NCBI GenBank assembly: GCA_934540955.1
Contig: CAKTCY010000035.1
Location: 1-23,319, forward strand
Reading direction: 5' to 3'
Source: an uncultured Faecalibacterium sp.
GTDB taxonomy: Bacteria > Bacillota > Clostridia > Oscillospirales > Ruminococcaceae
DNA length: 23,319 nucleotides
This document shows, piece after piece, positions 21,322-23,319 of the stretch. Numbering within the stretch: the stretch's first letter is position 1; the number at the start of each line of letters is the position of its first letter. Position numbers and translations under genes: made by a program. Under the pieces are notes generated by a model that was not told where the DNA came from, made no database searches, and saw nothing but the letters and a program-made list of their open reading frames with translations.

Positions 21322-21377
21322 AAAGCCCGCCGACAGACAGCGATGCACTGCTCTGCCGACGGGCTTTTTGGCTTTTT
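21322..21377 (+). terminator. Terminator-like hairpin without an obvious gene
   Basis: AAAGCCCG (21322-21329) and CGGGCTTT (21360-21367) enclose a partly paired interior (CAGA-CAG with CTG-TCTG). On the plus strand T runs follow (21365-21369, 21373-21377). No plus-strand gene or good promoter lies upstream. On the minus strand it follows the GntR gene and copy A but has only three T residues. Confidence 0.5.
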
Positions 21378-21397
21378 ATATTAGGTAGACAAAAGAC

Positions 21398-21514
21398 GAT
21401 TGGAAATGCGCGCCGCATTCGCTTTGCGCATAATCAGCGGAAAGAATACTTTTATTTCGGGGTTCAAAAATGCCTGCGGGCATTTTTGAACCCCATTTTC
21501 ACAGGAGGGGTCAT
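21398..21514 (+). repeat. Double-hairpin repeat, copy A
   Basis: Hairpin 1 is ATGCGC (21406-21411) with GCGCAT (21426-21431) around 14 nt. The linker contains AGCGGAAAGAATACTTTT. Hairpin 2 has perfect 16-nt arms (21459-21474 and 21479-21494) around TGCG. The right flank is ATTTTCACAGGAGGGGTC. This is the clearest copy for defining the ends. Confidence 0.78.
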
Positions 21515-21579
21515 AACAGCAAACAGCATCTGCCGCGCTGGTTTCCTGCGGAAACACCCGCGCGACGGCAAGCGGTATT

Positions 21580-22254
21580 TTACCCCTCGGTGAAATACTC
21601 CGGGTGGACGCTGCGGGCCTGCTCCACCGAAAGCTTATAGCGGTTCAGGTGGCTTTCCAGCGCCTCGCCCAGTTCATCGGCGGTGCCGTGCAGCACCATT
21701 TCCAGAATGCGGGTGTGGGCAGCACAGACGGATTTGTTCTCGTTGGTCTGCAGGCTGAACTTGCGGATGCGCTCCACGTGCTGCAGCTCACCCAGCATAT
21801 GGTCAAAATGCGCCTCCATGCCGGTGATCTCAAAGGCCTTACGGTGGAACTGGTTGTCCAGCTCCAGCAGGCGGGTCTCCCGGTTGGGCTGGGTCAGGTC
21901 GGCTTCCAGCAGGCGGTAGTTTTCAATGATCTGCCGGTACTCCTGCTCCTGCTGATCGGTCAGGCGGCCGCGAATGCGGTTCAATATTTCTTTTTCAAGG
22001 GTAAAGCGGGCAAACTGCTCCAGCTCCATCCGCTTCAGGTCAATGGGGGCCACATGGGTGCCGCTTTGCGGCTTGATGTCCACCATGTGGGCAATATTGA
22101 GCATGATCAGCGCCTCCCGCATGGGGGTGCGGCTGATGCCCATCTGCTCCGCAAGCTCCCTGTCGTTCAGGGGGTCGCCGGGCTTCAGCTCCATGGTGAT
22201 GATCCGGCTTCGGATGGTCTGATACGCCTGTTCCCTCGCACTCAAAGATGCCAT
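21580..22254 (-). CDS. GntR-family regulator, FadR/FCD subfamily
   Basis: A 224-residue transcription factor. The N-terminal winged helix-turn-helix (about 8-72) has the family signature LNDRELAEQMGISRTPMREAL (29-49) and the wing SGTHVAP. The C-terminal FCD helical domain (about 78-210) carries the metal-site pattern D133, H137, H180 and H202 (ELDNQFHRKAF, AAHTRIL, LESHLNRY), so it probably senses a small carboxylate, sugar acid or amino acid. AAGGGAG lies 9 nt before the ATG. Its promoter contains a 22-bp palindrome, so autorepression is likely. No metabolic gene is adjacent in the same orientation, so the regulated pathway is not visible. Confidence 0.9.
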   Translation of the reverse strand: MASLSAREQAYQTIRSRIITMELKPGDPLNDRELAEQMGISRTPMREALIMLNIAHMVDIKPQSGTHVAPIDLKRMELEQFARFTLEKEILNRIRGRLTDQQEQEYRQIIENYRLLEADLTQPNRETRLLELDNQFHRKAFEITGMEAHFDHMLGELQHVERIRKFSLQTNENKSVCAAHTRILEMVLHGTADELGEALESHLNRYKLSVEQARSVHPEYFTEG

Positions 22255-22281
22255 TGCAGTGTTCTCCCTTCGGGGTCAGTT

Positions 22282-22303
22282 GGTGATATACTAGTATATG
22301 ACC
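22282..22303. promoter_or_regulatory. Palindromic operator at the GntR gene
   Basis: A 22-bp palindrome with a perfect 14-bp core ATATACTAGTATAT and outer GGT/ACC, broken by one G-G position per side. It starts right after the -10 box and covers the transcription start. Its form (AT-rich with TATAC/GTATA) suits FadR-type GntR proteins. A wider pair AGTTGG/CCAACT (22278-22283, 22311-22316) encloses it. Confidence 0.75.
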
Positions 22304-22332
22304 ATATTACCCAACTGCCGGTCAACTGTCAA
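22304..22332 (-). promoter_or_regulatory. GntR gene promoter
   Basis: Perfect TTGACA -35 box (22327-22332), 17-nt spacer and TAATAT -10 box (22304-22309) on the minus strand, 49 bp before the ATG and abutting the palindrome at 22282-22303. Confidence 0.82.
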
Positions 22333-22377
22333 TAGCAGGAGCAACCGAAAATTGCTCTCATTTTTTTGCTATTTTGT
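22324..22377 (+). other. Nested hairpin downstream of the PAP2 gene
   Basis: AATAGCA/TGCTATT (outer) and GAGCAA/TTGCTC (inner, with a 7-nt loop) form a nested stem between the PAP2 stop and the GntR promoter. The T run lies on the plus strand inside the outer pair, so it is not a classic minus-strand terminator. It may still mark the 3' end of the PAP2 transcript. Confidence 0.35.
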
Positions 22378-23019
22378 TCAATGAAGTGTCCGCACCGGGC
22401 GGTACACCACCGGCAGCCACACAAAAGCCACTGCCAGGCCGCAGGCCACATCAATGACCGAGTGCTGCTTGGTGAACACGGTGGACAGGCAGATCAGCGC
22501 CGCCCACACCCATGCCAGTACCTTGCGCAGGGGCTTGCCCTCTGCCAGCTTGCTGTGGCTGAAGGCCATTGCCATGCAGGCGGAGCTCTGGCAGTGGATG
22601 GAGGGGCAGACGTTTACGGCGGCGTCCGCCTTCCACAGCAGCTGCATGACCCGCAGCGCCGGGTTATCCCGGCCAAGGGTCTCCACGGCGGGGCGCAGCT
22701 CCAGCCCGTTGGGCAGGATCATGTACACGATCAGGCAGAAGGTCATGCCGGAAAACATGGTCAGGCAAAGCTTATCGTAGCTGGCGGTATCGCACCACCA
22801 CAGTGCCGCCGTTACCCCCGCCAGCAGCAAAAACCAGCTGCAATAGGGGAGCACGAACCACTCGTTGAAGGGGATCAGATCGTCCAGCGGGCTGTGAATG
22901 ATATATTTCGGGGCGGTGATGGTAAGATCCAGCCAGAAGAACCAGATCAGGTACACTACCCAGTACAGCTGGTACCACAGGTGCGGGCGGCACCGGCTGC
23001 GCAGTTTGCTAAGCTTCAT
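22378..23019 (-). CDS. PAP2-type membrane phosphatase
   Basis: A 213-residue integral membrane protein with about five to six TM helices, including WYQLYWVVYLIWFFWLDL (15-32), PYCSWFLLLAGVTAALWW (58-75) and FSGMTFCLIVYMIL (89-102). It carries the PAP2 active-site pattern: LRP (108-110) as a remnant of motif 1, CPSIHC (138-143) as PSxH motif 2 with His142, and STVFTKQHSVIDVACG (179-194) as motif 3 with His186 and Asp190. Such enzymes dephosphorylate lipid phosphates or undecaprenyl pyrophosphate; the variant resembles the inositolphosphotransferase/sphingomyelin-synthase branch, so phosphate-head transfer is an alternative. AGGAG lies 7 nt before the chosen ATG. It diverges from the HAD gene. 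Confidence 0.83.
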   Translation of the reverse strand: MKLSKLRSRCRPHLWYQLYWVVYLIWFFWLDLTITAPKYIIHSPLDDLIPFNEWFVLPYCSWFLLLAGVTAALWWCDTASYDKLCLTMFSGMTFCLIVYMILPNGLELRPAVETLGRDNPALRVMQLLWKADAAVNVCPSIHCQSSACMAMAFSHSKLAEGKPLRKVLAWVWAALICLSTVFTKQHSVIDVACGLAVAFVWLPVVYRPVRTLH

Positions 23020-23055
23020 GTCGTTTCTCCTATTTTTTATGTGAATTGACGTGTT

Positions 23056-23084
23056 ATTATAGCACATTCCATCCACTTGCGCAA
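23056..23084 (-). promoter_or_regulatory. PAP2 gene promoter
   Basis: TTGCGC -35 box (23079-23084), 17-nt spacer and TATAAT -10 box (23056-23061) on the minus strand, about 37 bp before the ATG. The -35 box lies in the palindrome TTGCGCAA shared with the opposite promoter. Confidence 0.75.
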
Positions 23085-23105
23085 ATGCTGCGCCTGCGAT
23101 ACAAT
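23077..23105 (+). promoter_or_regulatory. HAD gene promoter
   Basis: TTGCGC -35 box (23077-23082), 17-nt spacer and TACAAT -10 box (23100-23105), 37 bp before the ATG at 23143. It overlaps the PAP2 -35 box by 4 bp. Confidence 0.75.
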
Positions 23106-23142
23106 AAAAACAAACCGGATCTTATTATAAAAGGAGTATGTC

Positions 23143-23319
23143 ATGCCACAACAATTTCCCGCCATCCGTCTGGTCGCACTGGATCTGGACGGCACCCTGC
23201 TGAACCGCGAGGGGCACGTCACACCCCGCACCCGCGCCGCATTGCAGGCCGCCGTGGACAAGGGCGTGTACATCGTGCCCGCCACCGGGCGTCCGCTGGC
23301 CAGTCTGCCGCCGGAGGTG
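23143..23319 (+). CDS. Cof-type HAD phosphatase, partial at the right edge
   Basis: Only the first 59 codons are in the window. The frame reads MPQQFPAIRLVALDLDGTLLNREGHVTPRT, then ALQAAVDKGVYIVPATGRPLASL. DLDGTLL is HAD motif I with both catalytic Asp residues, and ATGRP is motif II of the Cof/YidA class IIB subfamily, which dephosphorylates small phosphorylated metabolites such as sugar phosphates in the cytoplasm. AAGGAG lies 6 nt upstream of the ATG. The C-terminal part lies beyond the window. Confidence 0.9.
   Translation, partial: MPQQFPAIRLVALDLDGTLLNREGHVTPRTRAALQAAVDKGVYIVPATGRPLASLPPEV

Larger units (their letters stand above)
21025..21579. other. Intergenic region between lipoprotein and GntR genes
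   Basis: No convincing gene is seen in 555 bp. From left to right it holds the lipoprotein leader and promoter with a 14-bp-arm inverted repeat (21105-21146), about 170 bp without recognisable features, a terminator-like hairpin with no obvious gene (21322-21377), double-hairpin copy A (21398-21514), and a small stem GTTTCC/GGAAAC (21541-21555) just after the GntR stop. Confidence 0.6.

Noticed and set aside
8464..21514. Double-hairpin repeats as integron attC sites or as a CRISPR array
   Set aside because: No attC-type R boxes (GTTRRRY) are seen, and the copies are spread over 13 kb in both orientations with no regular spacers or cas genes.

Overview
The window reads as chromosomal DNA of a GC-rich, low-mobility Firmicute, most likely Faecalibacterium or a close relative in the Oscillospiraceae. 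This is an inference from the division and cell-wall cluster with MraZ, a PASTA-type transpeptidase and DivIB, from strong AGGAGG-type ribosome sites, from the Clostridia-type DUF5685/J-domain pair, and from a CCCTCTCAG-type miniature repeat at the left end. No rRNA, tRNA, CRISPR array, insertion sequence or phage gene was seen.

Left two thirds (about 290-13230, all on the minus strand): a dcw cluster, read right to left as mraZ, rsmH, ftsL, a SpoVD/FtsI-type PASTA transpeptidase, murF, an mraY-like gene, ftsW, murG, ftsQ/divIB, murE, then an intrinsic terminator. It starts from a clear sigma-A promoter followed by three 10-bp-spaced MraZ boxes. murD, murC, murB, ftsA and ftsZ are absent here, and murE sits at the end. 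The mraY-like gene occupies the normal mraY position, but every catalytic signature of MraY is altered (three Asp positions, the NAVNLTDGLDGL motif, the MGDTGS motif, the HHH loop). It is either a pseudoenzyme or a repurposed paralogue. An intrinsic terminator lies directly after ftsL, inside the cluster.

13266-15194: a minus-strand pair rsmD plus a small coiled-coil protein, diverging from a plus-strand Isf-like flavodoxin-family reductase. The back-to-back promoters are separated by an inverted repeat.

15195-20205 (plus strand): a glycoside hydrolase family 2 protein whose acid/base Asn-Glu pair appears replaced by Ser-Gly, then a compact trio: a two-TM zinc-ribbon protein, a DUF5685 protein and a J-domain protein with a Tyr/Gly/Gln/Phe-rich linker and a TPR-like segment.

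20206-23319: an Ala/Ser/Glu-linker lipoprotein, a GntR/FCD regulator with a palindromic operator over its own promoter, a PAP2-type membrane phosphatase, and the first 59 codons of a Cof-type HAD phosphatase. The last two genes diverge from promoters that share one 8-bp palindrome as both -35 boxes.

The most unusual non-coding signal is an intergenic element of about 110 bp, present in five copies plus one half copy (8464-8560, 15196-15254, 15260-15373, 20212-20320, 20351-20467, 21398-21514). Each full copy has two hairpins whose stem sequences differ between copies while the pairing, stem lengths, a 13-14 nt first loop, a TGCG second loop and the flanking single-stranded sequences stay the same. 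It looks like a structured RNA or hairpin-dependent repeat family. I do not recognise it as a described one.
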